Position numbers and translations under genes: made by a program
In this document: positions 1 to 6,643 of the stretch, in pieces
Layout of the letters: the number at the start of each line of letters is the position of its first letter
Numbering within the stretch: the first letter of the stretch is position 1
Source of the DNA: Prevotellaceae bacterium
GTDB taxonomy: Bacteria > Bacteroidota > Bacteroidia > Bacteroidales > UBA932
Length of the DNA stretch: 7,330 nt
Direction: 5' to 3'
NCBI GenBank assembly: GCA_031278135.1
Contig: JAITKY010000166.1
Coordinates: 1 to 7,330 of the forward strand
The notes under the pieces: model-generated
What the model was told of the DNA's origin: nothing
Databases searched by the model: none
What the model saw: only the letters and a program-made list of their open reading frames with translations

Positions 1-39
1 CTCAGACCGTCTGAGTGCAGCACTCGCGCCGTCTGAGTG
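1..39. repeat. Short inverted and direct repeats at the left edge
   Basis: CTCAGAC (1-7) and GTCTGAG (9-15) form a 7-bp inverted repeat around a single base. The 11-mer CCGTCTGAGTG occurs at 7-17 and again at 29-39, so the left arm could pair with either copy. The stretch is GC-richer than the sequence that follows it and has no reading frame of note. It looks like part of a dispersed intergenic repeat cut by the window edge. That identity is inference; only the repeats are seen. Confidence 0.55.
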
Positions 40-51
40 TCGGCATATAAA

Positions 52-95
52 GAGAGATGAGTGATGAGTTTTGGCGCACTCATCACTCATCTCTC
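52..95 (-). terminator. Long perfect hairpin, possible atpA terminator
   Basis: GAGAGATGAGTGATGAGT (52-69) is perfectly complementary to 78-95, giving an 18-bp stem with an 8-base loop (70-77). On the minus strand, downstream of atpA, the stem is followed by TTTATAT (51-45), a short and imperfect T-run. It could therefore act as an intrinsic terminator for atpA. The arms are built of repeated CATCACTC-like units (81-88 and 95-102), so it may instead be part of a repeat element that happens to fold. Confidence 0.5.
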
Positions 96-103
96 ATCAC
101 TCG

Positions 104-127
104 TCACCCGTCTTTTAGGACGGGTGA
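104..127. repeat. Second hairpin directly after atpA
   Basis: TCACCCGTC (104-112) and GACGGGTGA (119-127) form a perfect 9-bp GC-rich stem with a 6-base loop, starting 19 bases past the atpA stop codon. No T-run follows on either strand, so alone it is a poor intrinsic terminator. It may protect the 3' end of the atpA transcript or work together with the longer hairpin at 52-95. Confidence 0.5.
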
Positions 128-145
128 GTGTCAAAAACAATAGAA

Positions 146-1729
146 TCAGTTATTGATTGTGTGAATAATATCGTTTGCGGCTTCTTTGATTTTTGCGGCT
201 ATTTCATTATTTATGACGCCGGCTTTTAGAGGCTCTAAAATGTCTTTTTTATACTTTGTATCAAGTATTTCAAAGAGTAGTTTTTCAAAGTTTTTCACTT
301 TGTCGGGGGTAATTCCAAGGAGGAGATTGTTGATGCCGCAGAAAATTATTGCGATCTGTTTTTCGACGGTCACTGGTTGATATTGCAGTTGTTTAAGCAG
401 TTCGACATTACGTAATCCTTTGTCGAGTATCATTTTTGTAGAAGCGTCGATGTCGGAACCGAATTTTGAAAAGGCTTCGATTTCGCGGAATTGAGCCTGA
501 TCGAGTTTCAATGTCCCGGCAACCTTTTTCATTGATTTTATCTGGGCGTTGCCTCCGACGCGGGAGACGGATATGCCGACGTTGATAGCCGGTCGATTTC
601 CGGCGTTGAAAAGATTGGCGTCGAGAAAAATCTGTCCGTCGGTTATCGAAATAACGTTTGTCGGGATGTATGCCGATACGTCGCCCGCTTGAGTTTCTAT
701 TATTGGCAACGCTGTCATCGAACCCCCGCCTTTGACCATGGGTTTCAAGGCTTCGGGAAGATCGTTCATGCTTTTGGCTACACTGTCGGAGGCTATGATT
801 TTTGCGGCTCGTTCGAGTAGTCGGGAATGAAGATAAAAGATGTCGCCCGGAAAGGCTTCTCGTCCCGGCGGACGTCTCAAAACCAGAGATACTTCCCTGT
901 ATGCCACTGCCTGTTTTGAAAGGTCGTCGAAAACAATCAGCGCATGTCTGCCGGTGTCCCTGAAAAATTCGCCGACGGTTGCTCCCGCGTATGCCGAATA
1001 GTACTGTAAGGCGGCGGGATCTGAGGCGGTGGACACAACGACGGTCGTATATTTCATCGCTCCATGTTCTTCGAGCGTTTTCACGGTGTTTGCAACCGTC
1101 GAACCTTTTTGTCCTATCGCTACATATATGCAGTAGACGGGATCGCCGGCTTCGTAGGTTGTTTTCTGATTGATGATTGTGTCGATGGCGATTGCCGTTT
1201 TTCCTGTTTGACGGTCGCCGATAATCAGTTCCCTCTGTCCTCTGCCGATGGGAATCATTGCGTCTATGGCTTTGATTCCCGTTTGCAGGGGCGTAGATAC
1301 GGGTTGACGAAAGATGACGCCCGGCGCTTTTCTTTCCAGAGGTAATTCGATAAGATCGCCTTCGATGATTCCTTTTCCGTCGATCGGGTCGCCAAGGGCG
1401 TTGACAACCCGTCCGAGAAGTCCTTCTCCTACTTTGATTGAAGCTATTTCGCGGGTACGTTTAACGCTCATTCCTTCCTTTATTTTTTCGGACGAGCCGA
1501 GTAGAACTGCTCCTACGTTTTCTTCCTCAAGGTTGAGTACGATGCCTCGTGAACCGTCTTCAAAAAGAATTAATTCGTTCGACTGTACTTTATTCAGTCC
1601 GTATATTCGGGCTACCCCGTCGCCTACGTTCAAAACTGTGCCTGTTTCGTCAAATTCCATATTGGTCTTAATACCTTCCAGTTGCATTTTCAAGATATTG
1701 GAGACTTCGCTTGCTTTAATCGCATCCAT
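146..1729 (-). CDS. atpA: F1Fo ATP synthase subunit alpha
   Basis: This is the non-catalytic nucleotide-binding alpha subunit of the F1 sector, which alternates with beta in the hexamer that makes ATP from the proton (or sodium) gradient at the cytoplasmic membrane. The 527 residues are full length for bacterial AtpA. Visible are the N-terminal beta-barrel region (about 25-95), the Walker A motif GDRQTGKT (171-178), the Walker B region ALIVFDDL (263-270) followed by SKQAVAYRE, and ISVSRVGG (386-393) with the conserved alpha Arg near 390 that contributes to the catalytic site on beta. The ATG at 1729 gives the usual N-terminus and lies about 18 bases below a predicted transcription start. In many Bacteroidales atpA follows atpH and precedes atpG. 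Here a divergent gene lies upstream and no gene starts in the 145 bases downstream, so it appears to be a separate transcription unit. Identity is very secure. Confidence 0.98.
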   Translation of the reverse strand: MDAIKASEVSNILKMQLEGIKTNMEFDETGTVLNVGDGVARIYGLNKVQSNELILFEDGSRGIVLNLEEENVGAVLLGSSEKIKEGMSVKRTREIASIKVGEGLLGRVVNALGDPIDGKGIIEGDLIELPLERKAPGVIFRQPVSTPLQTGIKAIDAMIPIGRGQRELIIGDRQTGKTAIAIDTIINQKTTYEAGDPVYCIYVAIGQKGSTVANTVKTLEEHGAMKYTTVVVSTASDPAALQYYSAYAGATVGEFFRDTGRHALIVFDDLSKQAVAYREVSLVLRRPPGREAFPGDIFYLHSRLLERAAKIIASDSVAKSMNDLPEALKPMVKGGGSMTALPIIETQAGDVSAYIPTNVISITDGQIFLDANLFNAGNRPAINVGISVSRVGGNAQIKSMKKVAGTLKLDQAQFREIEAFSKFGSDIDASTKMILDKGLRNVELLKQLQYQPVTVEKQIAIIFCGINNLLLGITPDKVKNFEKLLFEILDTKYKKDILEPLKAGVINNEIAAKIKEAANDIIHTINN

Positions 1730-1753
1730 AATATATTATATTTTTTTTCGGCG

Positions 1754-1761
1754 CAAAGGTA
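1754..1761 (-). promoter_or_regulatory. Bacteroidota -7 box of the atpA promoter
   Basis: Read on the minus strand this is TACCTTTG, an exact match to the Bacteroidota sigma-A -7 consensus TAnnTTTG. Counting the last G as -7 puts the transcription start near 1747, giving a leader of about 18 bases before the atpA ATG. No TTG lies 17-23 bases upstream, so the -33 element is missing or poor. The inverted repeat at 1783-1806 begins just where a -33 region would lie. Confidence 0.6.
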
Positions 1762-1782
1762 AATTTTTTTGCCTTATGGAAG

Positions 1783-1806
1783 GATATACCATAAAAATGG
1801 TATATC
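1783..1806. promoter_or_regulatory. Perfect inverted repeat between divergent promoters, candidate operator
   Basis: GATATACCAT (1783-1792) and ATGGTATATC (1797-1806) are exact reverse complements separated by AAAA. The dyad lies between the -7 boxes of atpA (1754-1761) and the trans-sulfuration gene (1826-1833), 21 bases from one and 19 from the other, and touches the -33 position of both. Neither promoter has a recognisable -33 TTG. This suggests a dimeric regulator site serving one or both genes. A terminator is unlikely because no gene ends here. I do not recognise the motif as that of a specific regulator. Confidence 0.55.
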
Positions 1807-1825
1807 TCGTTGTACTGAAAGACCG

Positions 1826-1833
1826 TATCTTTG
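1826..1833 (+). promoter_or_regulatory. Bacteroidota -7 box of the trans-sulfuration gene
   Basis: TATCTTTG matches TAnnTTTG exactly. With the last G at -7, transcription would begin near 1840 and leave a leader of about 12 bases before the ATG at 1852. A TTG start codon at 1831 in the same frame lies inside this box, upstream of the transcription start, which is the main reason to reject it as the start. A leader this short leaves no room for a SAM riboswitch or other leader RNA. Confidence 0.6.
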
Positions 1834-1851
1834 CCCAAAATTTATTGCGAT

Positions 1852-3060
1852 ATGGATAAAAAGGATATACAAAATCTCGGGGAACGGACAAAGGCTGTTC
1901 ATGCAGGCGAGTTTCCCGATCCCGCTACTAATGCTTCGGCGCCCAATATAGTGATGTCGACCACGTTTGTTGTGGACGCCGATACCGGTTTTTCCGTAGA
2001 AGGGATGGACGAAACCGACACTTGGGTTTATACTCGATGGGGTAATCCGACGATTCGACAGCTGGAAGAAAAACTGTCGGCGCTGGAAGGCGCTGAAACA
2101 GCCGTAGCTTTTGCCAGCGGTATGGGCGCTATTACCGCTTTGCTGTTCCATCTTTTGAGAGCGGGCGATCATGCTGTTGTCAGCGATGTTGCTTATGCGG
2201 CTTTATCGGAGATAACCAATGAGTTGATTCCCGAATTGGGCGTCGAAATAACAAAGGTCGATACTTCCGATACCGCAGCAGTGGAGGCGGCGATCAGGGC
2301 GAATACGAAACTGGTTTATGTGGAGACTCCCTGTAATCCGATACTCCGTCTGACGGATATTGTTGCCGTAGCGACTGTTGCTCACAGGGCGGGCGCAAAA
2401 CTTGCGGTCGATTCTACCTTCGCTACGCCGATGGCTACTCGACCGTTGCTCTTGGGCGCCGACTTCGTTATTCATTCTTTGACAAAATATTTGTGCGGAC
2501 ATGGCGATGCTTTGGGAGGCGTTTTGCTGGGCAACGCAAACGATCTTGCTTTGCTGCGTCGACAAACGGCGGTTCGTTTGGGGGGGACTATCAGTCCGTT
2601 CAACGCCTGGTTAATTATCAGAGGTCTGGCTACTTTGCCCTTACGTATGCGGGTACATCAGGAAAACGCTCTGAAAATTGCTTCTTATCTCGAACAGAAT
2701 TCTGCAATTAAACGGGTGATTTATCCGGGTTTGAGTTCGCATCCGCAACACGAGCTTGCTAAACGGCAGATGAATAATTTTTCGGGTATCATTACTTTTC
2801 AGGTGAACGACCGACGAAGTGTCAAAAAAATTGCTGAGCGACTGGAAATAATACATTATGCCGTTTCGCTGGGACATCACCGTTCGTTGATTTTTTATCT
2901 CGATTCCGGAGATTTACTGAAAACGTCGTTTAAATTTGCGACCTCCCGACAGTATGATTCCTGGAATATTTTTGCCGGAGAGGGAATTTTCCGTTTTTCG
3001 GCGGGACTGGAAGATGCCGAAGATTTAATTGCCGATTTGGAACAGGCTTTAGACGTTTGA
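1852..3060 (+). CDS. PLP-dependent trans-sulfuration family enzyme (Cys/Met metabolism)
   Basis: This is a cytosolic fold-type I PLP enzyme of the Cys/Met metabolism family, which includes cystathionine gamma-synthase, cystathionine beta- and gamma-lyases, methionine gamma-lyase and O-acyl-homoserine sulfhydrylases. The 402 residues are typical. Visible are YTRWGNPT (60-67), whose Tyr and Arg bind the PLP phosphate of the partner subunit; ASGMGAI (88-94); the ring-stacking Tyr near 115; ETPCNP (158-163); Asp187 in VDSTFATP for the pyridine nitrogen; Lys212 in SLTKYLCGHGD for the Schiff base; and Arg381 in FRFSAGLED for the substrate carboxylate. Two spots differ from the best-known members: YAAL replaces YGGT or YGCT (115-118), and SLGHHRSLI replaces SLGGxESL (339-347). 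Methionine gamma-lyase has Cys in the first of these; this protein does not. The exact substrate and reaction cannot be fixed, so no symbol is given. The ATG at 1852 is chosen over the upstream TTG. Confidence 0.9.
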   Translation: MDKKDIQNLGERTKAVHAGEFPDPATNASAPNIVMSTTFVVDADTGFSVEGMDETDTWVYTRWGNPTIRQLEEKLSALEGAETAVAFASGMGAITALLFHLLRAGDHAVVSDVAYAALSEITNELIPELGVEITKVDTSDTAAVEAAIRANTKLVYVETPCNPILRLTDIVAVATVAHRAGAKLAVDSTFATPMATRPLLLGADFVIHSLTKYLCGHGDALGGVLLGNANDLALLRRQTAVRLGGTISPFNAWLIIRGLATLPLRMRVHQENALKIASYLEQNSAIKRVIYPGLSSHPQHELAKRQMNNFSGIITFQVNDRRSVKKIAERLEIIHYAVSLGHHRSLIFYLDSGDLLKTSFKFATSRQYDSWNIFAGEGIFRFSAGLEDAEDLIADLEQALDV

Positions 3061-3084
3061 AATGTACTGCTACGTATCATGTTT

Positions 3085-4275
3085 TTAGTCGAAAAGCGAA
3101 GATTGTTTGGCGTTTTTCAAGGCAAAGTAAATTTTGTTTTTTTCTTTTCTCGTTTCGATAAAATCCAACTTTTTGAGTTCTCTTGTTAATTTGTCGGATT
3201 TCCAGTCGAGCTTCAATCGTTTGAGAATATCGTTAGCGGATAACTGTCCATGTAGAAGAATTTCTTTGACCTTGTCGGAAAAGGATTTGTCGTTATTTTG
3301 CGTATTTGGAATTTCGGTTAAAGTTTCTGCTATTGTCTCGCTTCTGCCGATTATGTTGCCCTCAATGTCAACGGGCAGAGCGCCTTTTTGAATCAAGACA
3401 GGATTATCGTTTTTTTCCGTCACATTTGGTTGTCTGACATAAATAGTTCTACCTTTTTTCAGACCGTCTATAACACCTGCCCATGTACCGCCTTTAGTCT
3501 CCTGTCCCTGCCTGTTTTTCGAGGGTTTCGATTCGGCGACGTAAATTTCTTTGGATAGTCCATAGATGATGTGGTTACGAGCCATTGCCAAATCTTTACC
3601 CCATCCTGCTTTCGGATGAAAAATGCTTAAAACCAGAACATCGCCTTCGATAATTTGCTTGTAGTAAGATTTAAATCCCGATTCAAACGTCATTATTCCT
3701 TGCGGTAGAACGATGATACTTTGTCCCTTGTAGGCAATGGCTGAATCCAGCGCCTGTTTATCGACGCCTTTTGCGAAACCGCTTACCACGACTTTCTGTT
3801 CTTTACTTGCCTGTTTTGCGATATTATCGGTGAAGGTCAGTGCAATATCGGAAGCGTTTCTTGAACCGACAATAGCTATGGATTTATTTGACATAATTTG
3901 TCTGCTTCCTTTTATGTATGCAATGACGGGGGCTGATTTTTTCAGGTTTTCCTTCAACGTTTTCGAATATTCGGAAGATGTCACAGGTATGACTTCAATA
4001 CCGTTGTGCTGCAAATTTTCCGACAGAAAGGCGTAGTTTGCAATCGACGATTTTGCGTTTCTTAAATCCGTAATTTGTTTTTCGTTGATCAGGAAATCAT
4101 TTTTCCAGCAATCTTCGGGAAGTCCGAAAAAGTCTTCGATTGACATTTTTTTGTCATGATAAAATTGAATGATAAGATTCATTTTATCTTCGTTTTTCCA
4201 TCCATCTTTGTTAGAAAAACTCCATGTCGGCAATTCGTGTGCCAACACCATCCAATATGCTGATTCTTTGTTCAT
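3085..4275 (-). CDS. Divergent DprA/Smf-like DNA-processing protein
   Basis: DprA proteins bind single-stranded DNA through a Rossmann-like fold and load RecA during natural transformation; relatives occur in accessory and defence loci. This 396-residue protein has an uncharacterised N-terminal segment (1-115), then the DprA core: IAYIKG (118-123), IAIVGSRNAS (133-142), VVVSGFAKGVD (162-172, usually SGxAxGID), a Rossmann strand IIVLPQG (187-193), and MARNHIIYGLS (231-241, usually RNRIIAGLS). GGTW (262-265) stands where SGSL-like sequence is usual. Residues 333-386 look like a C-terminal winged helix, as in many DprA proteins. It differs from housekeeping DprA in the missing ID...AH pair and in the N-terminus. 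Its ATG overlaps the helicase stop as ATGA, implying translational coupling. It ends 24 bases from the convergent neighbour's stop. Membership of the family is secure; a role in competence rather than defence is not shown. Confidence 0.9.
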   Translation of the reverse strand: MNKESAYWMVLAHELPTWSFSNKDGWKNEDKMNLIIQFYHDKKMSIEDFFGLPEDCWKNDFLINEKQITDLRNAKSSIANYAFLSENLQHNGIEVIPVTSSEYSKTLKENLKKSAPVIAYIKGSRQIMSNKSIAIVGSRNASDIALTFTDNIAKQASKEQKVVVSGFAKGVDKQALDSAIAYKGQSIIVLPQGIMTFESGFKSYYKQIIEGDVLVLSIFHPKAGWGKDLAMARNHIIYGLSKEIYVAESKPSKNRQGQETKGGTWAGVIDGLKKGRTIYVRQPNVTEKNDNPVLIQKGALPVDIEGNIIGRSETIAETLTEIPNTQNNDKSFSDKVKEILLHGQLSANDILKRLKLDWKSDKLTRELKKLDFIETRKEKNKIYFALKNAKQSSLFD

Positions 4276-6290
4276 ATAAAATCGCCTCCTACTGTTCGAG
4301 CAATTACTGTCGGCGCAATTTTCGCCGCTCCCGTCTCAGTTAACAATTTGCCTATTTCTTTGATTGTTGCTCCGCTGTCGAAAATATCGTCGATTAGGAT
4401 AATCTTTTTATTGGATATTTCATTCGGCTCGGTATAATAGAACGCATTACTGACATTATCTTTCTTGAGATAAGCGTTTTCAAACGTTTTTTGTTCTTTT
4501 GTCGTCTTTTGTTTTTGCAGCTTGTGTGAGATTGGTATTTTCAGGATTTTCGATGCTTTTTCGGCGAAATTTTTCACCAGATTACCCGAAATAGTCGGGG
4601 GTACGTATAGAATTAAGTCAAAAGTCTCCTGTCCGAACTTCTTTCTGAACGCTTTTAATGTTAGCCACAGTAAAAAATCGGGGAAATCTCCTCCATTTTC
4701 GTATTTCGACTTGTGGATGGCATTTCCGACATTAGATACGCCGTAATACGAAGCTGCAATTCCATTAACGATGTTTGAATCGTTGGATTCGACAATGAGT
4801 TCAGGAAAATAGTTTTCGCGGAAATCATGCAGTTTCTCAATCCATTCGGGCGTAACTATGACTCTGATTTTTTTTTCTCCCGTATTGTCGCAATTAGTAA
4901 ACATATCGTTAGAGTTGTCGCCGAGATAGTCGCAAAGAAACTTCATTCTCGAATCTTTTGTTTCAACATATTCAAGCATTTTATCAAGTTCTTTTGTCTT
5001 GACCGCTCTTAATTCTTCGAATGATTTTGTATTCAGCGGTTGTGAATCTGGAATGAACTCATATTTTTTAGCTTTATCATAAATGGTTTCCCGGATAATG
5101 CCCTGCTCAATTAAATCGGACTTAATTACGCGTATTTGATTTTGTTTCAAGTTTGTTTGTTTCATTAATTCTCTTTCGCCGAACAGTCCGGATTTAACCG
5201 TTTCGATAACTTTTTCATATTTTTTTATTGAAGGTCTGGCGCTTTCGATAAAGGCTTCCGGCAGTCTTCTGTCGTCGTTGGGATTGTAGAATAGAATGAT
5301 GTATGCAATTTCGCCATCTCTGCCCGCCCTGCCAATTTCCTGATAGTAATGTATCGGCGATTGCGGAATTTGTGTATGAATAATGAAACGAATGTCGGCT
5401 TTGTCGATGCCCATCCCTAGAGCATTGGTAGAGATGATGCATTTCCATTGATTTTTCATCAATCCGTTTTCTATCGCAATTCTGGAATCGGCATTAAGTC
5501 CGGCATTGTAGGCGGTCGAAGATATTTTTAAAAATTCAAACCATTTGGAATATATTTCCGTGTCGATTCTTGTACCGGCATAAAGGATTCCTGACCCGGG
5601 CATTTTTTCAATATTTTTTCCCAGCCAAATCATTTTTTCATCATCCGAATCGACTTTGATGACAAAAAGTTTAAAATTATTCCGCATCAAATTACCGCGA
5701 ATAATAGATATTCCGTCGCCTATTTGTCGAGCAATATCCTTTTCCACTCTTTTTGTTGCAGTAGCGGTCGTAGCAAGAACGGGGAGACCTTTGGGTAAAA
5801 GATTTACAAGATTGATTATGCGTTTAAAAGCCGGACGAAAATCATGTCCCCACACCGAAATACAGTGTGCCTCATCTATCACAACCATTGATAAGTTTAT
5901 TTGTCGAGTTGCTTCAATCCATTCGTTATTTTCCTGTCGTTCGGGAGCGATGTACAATATTTTGATTTTCCCGCACTTTGCATCATTAATGATTTGAGTG
6001 TTTTCTTCCTGTGTCTGTTCGCTGTTGATACATTTTGTCGCAATTCCGAGCGATTGCAGTTTCCTGACCTGATCGCGCATCAAAGCGATCAAAGGCGAAA
6101 ATATCACCGTCGTTCCGGAAAAAACAGTTGCCGGAAACTGAAAACACAAAGATTTTCCAAAACCGGTTTTTTCAATCAACAAAATCCTCTCGCCATTGAG
6201 AATTTTTTCAATAGTCAGCCATTGTTCGTCATAGAAGTTCGGTAATCCGAAAGTTTTTCTGAGTAATATTTCTGCGTCCCGTCTGGTCAT
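4272..6290 (-). CDS. RecQ-like DNA helicase fused to a ComF-like phosphoribosyltransferase
   Basis: This 672-residue fusion starts with a superfamily 2 RecQ-type 3'-5' DNA helicase. It shows EKTGFGKS (Walker A, 40-47), SPLIALMRDQV (65-75), IDEAHCISVWGHDFRP (DEAH plus the RecQ aromatic loop, 138-153), TTATAT (174-179), STNALGMGID (287-296) and YYQEIGRAGRDG (315-326). A winged-helix-like part follows (about 355-412), then a zinc-binding subdomain that seems degenerate: NCDNT (466-470) stands where CxxCDNC is usual, and the leading Cys is also lost. There is no HRDC domain. From about 505 the protein resembles ComFC: YYGVSNVGNAIHKSKYE (515-531), TTKEQKTFENAY (596-607), and the PRPP loop ILIDDIFDSGATI (631-643) with both acidic residues intact. 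The ATG at 6290 overlaps the upstream small ORF's stop, and the TGA overlaps the dprA-like start. Low GC by eye suggests transfer. It probably unwinds DNA; the substrate of the transferase domain is unknown. Confidence 0.93.
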   Translation of the reverse strand: MTRRDAEILLRKTFGLPNFYDEQWLTIEKILNGERILLIEKTGFGKSLCFQFPATVFSGTTVIFSPLIALMRDQVRKLQSLGIATKCINSEQTQEENTQIINDAKCGKIKILYIAPERQENNEWIEATRQINLSMVVIDEAHCISVWGHDFRPAFKRIINLVNLLPKGLPVLATTATATKRVEKDIARQIGDGISIIRGNLMRNNFKLFVIKVDSDDEKMIWLGKNIEKMPGSGILYAGTRIDTEIYSKWFEFLKISSTAYNAGLNADSRIAIENGLMKNQWKCIISTNALGMGIDKADIRFIIHTQIPQSPIHYYQEIGRAGRDGEIAYIILFYNPNDDRRLPEAFIESARPSIKKYEKVIETVKSGLFGERELMKQTNLKQNQIRVIKSDLIEQGIIRETIYDKAKKYEFIPDSQPLNTKSFEELRAVKTKELDKMLEYVETKDSRMKFLCDYLGDNSNDMFTNCDNTGEKKIRVIVTPEWIEKLHDFRENYFPELIVESNDSNIVNGIAASYYGVSNVGNAIHKSKYENGGDFPDFLLWLTLKAFRKKFGQETFDLILYVPPTISGNLVKNFAEKASKILKIPISHKLQKQKTTKEQKTFENAYLKKDNVSNAFYYTEPNEISNKKIILIDDIFDSGATIKEIGKLLTETGAAKIAPTVIARTVGGDFI

Positions 6291-6463
6291 AATAGTTTAA
6301 ACTTTATTTTATATTTAAATCTCAATATATTATCCACATTTGTCGATTCAATAAATCCGGATAATAATAGATAGAAGTTCTTGCAATCCTGTTTTACTTC
6401 ATCATATTGCAACAAATTCATTCTACAACTGTCTTCATTGATTATCTTATGTATATTGCTCAT
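6287..6463 (-). CDS. Small unknown protein, first gene of the helicase operon
   Basis: This is a 58-residue hypothetical protein (MSNIHKIINEDS... ending KIKFKLL) with no family I recognise. It is rich in Asn, Lys and Ile, has a short hydrophobic patch FYLLLSGFI (30-38) too brief for a convincing membrane helix, and a basic C-terminus. Support for a real gene: its TGA overlaps the helicase ATG as ATGA, the same junction found between helicase and dprA-like gene, and a TAnnTTTG box lies just upstream with no other one before the helicase. The ATG at 6463 gives a leader of about 15 bases, like the other genes here. An ATG at 6472 (61 residues) is possible. A TTG at 6487 is excluded because it sits in the -7 box. 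It could be a coupling leader peptide rather than a functional protein. Confidence 0.5.
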   Translation of the reverse strand: MSNIHKIINEDSCRMNLLQYDEVKQDCKNFYLLLSGFIESTNVDNILRFKYKIKFKLL

Positions 6464-6484
6464 TCCTGTCATATTAAGAATTTG

Positions 6485-6520
6485 CAAAAATACATCTTTT
6501 ATTCTATTTTACCGTCAAAA
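6485..6520 (-). promoter_or_regulatory. Candidate promoter of the small ORF/helicase/dprA-like operon
   Basis: On the minus strand TATTTTTG (6492-6485) matches the -7 consensus TAnnTTTG. TTTTG (6520-6516) can serve as the -33 TTG, with a 23-base spacer at the upper end of the reported 17-23 range. The predicted transcription start is near 6478. The region is AT-rich, so a chance match is possible, but the position just before a coupled gene string supports it. Confidence 0.5.
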
Positions 6521-6643
6521 TCTTGTTTTGTAGAGATCAATACAAGCAGACAGAAATATATATATATGTATCCATAATATAGGCAACAATCCAAGATGTC
6601 GTTTTTCATTGCATGACGATAGTCGACATTTTAAATCGGTTTT

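Noticed and set aside
52..102. CRISPR-like repeat because of recurring CATCACTC units
   Set aside because: The units are short, irregular and overlap in a hairpin. There are no unique spacers of constant length and no cas genes.
1831..1851. TTG start that would add seven residues to the trans-sulfuration enzyme
   Set aside because: The TTG lies inside the TATCTTTG -7 box, before the expected transcription start. The ATG at 1852 gives the normal N-terminus.
1834..1851. SAM or other riboswitch ahead of the trans-sulfuration gene
   Set aside because: The predicted leader is only about 12 bases, too short for any known riboswitch.
1314..1859. 181-codon plus-strand frame antisense to atpA
   Set aside because: It is a shadow of the atpA reading frame, with Ser/Pro/Arg-rich composition and no domain.
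1774..2172. 132-codon minus-strand frame over the start of the trans-sulfuration gene
   Set aside because: It is antisense to a strongly conserved protein, has no recognisable domain, and crosses the promoter region.
6473..6487. TTG start that would extend the small ORF to 66 codons
   Set aside because: It overlaps the TATTTTTG -7 box, so it would not be transcribed from that promoter. ATG codons at 6472 and 6463 are better.
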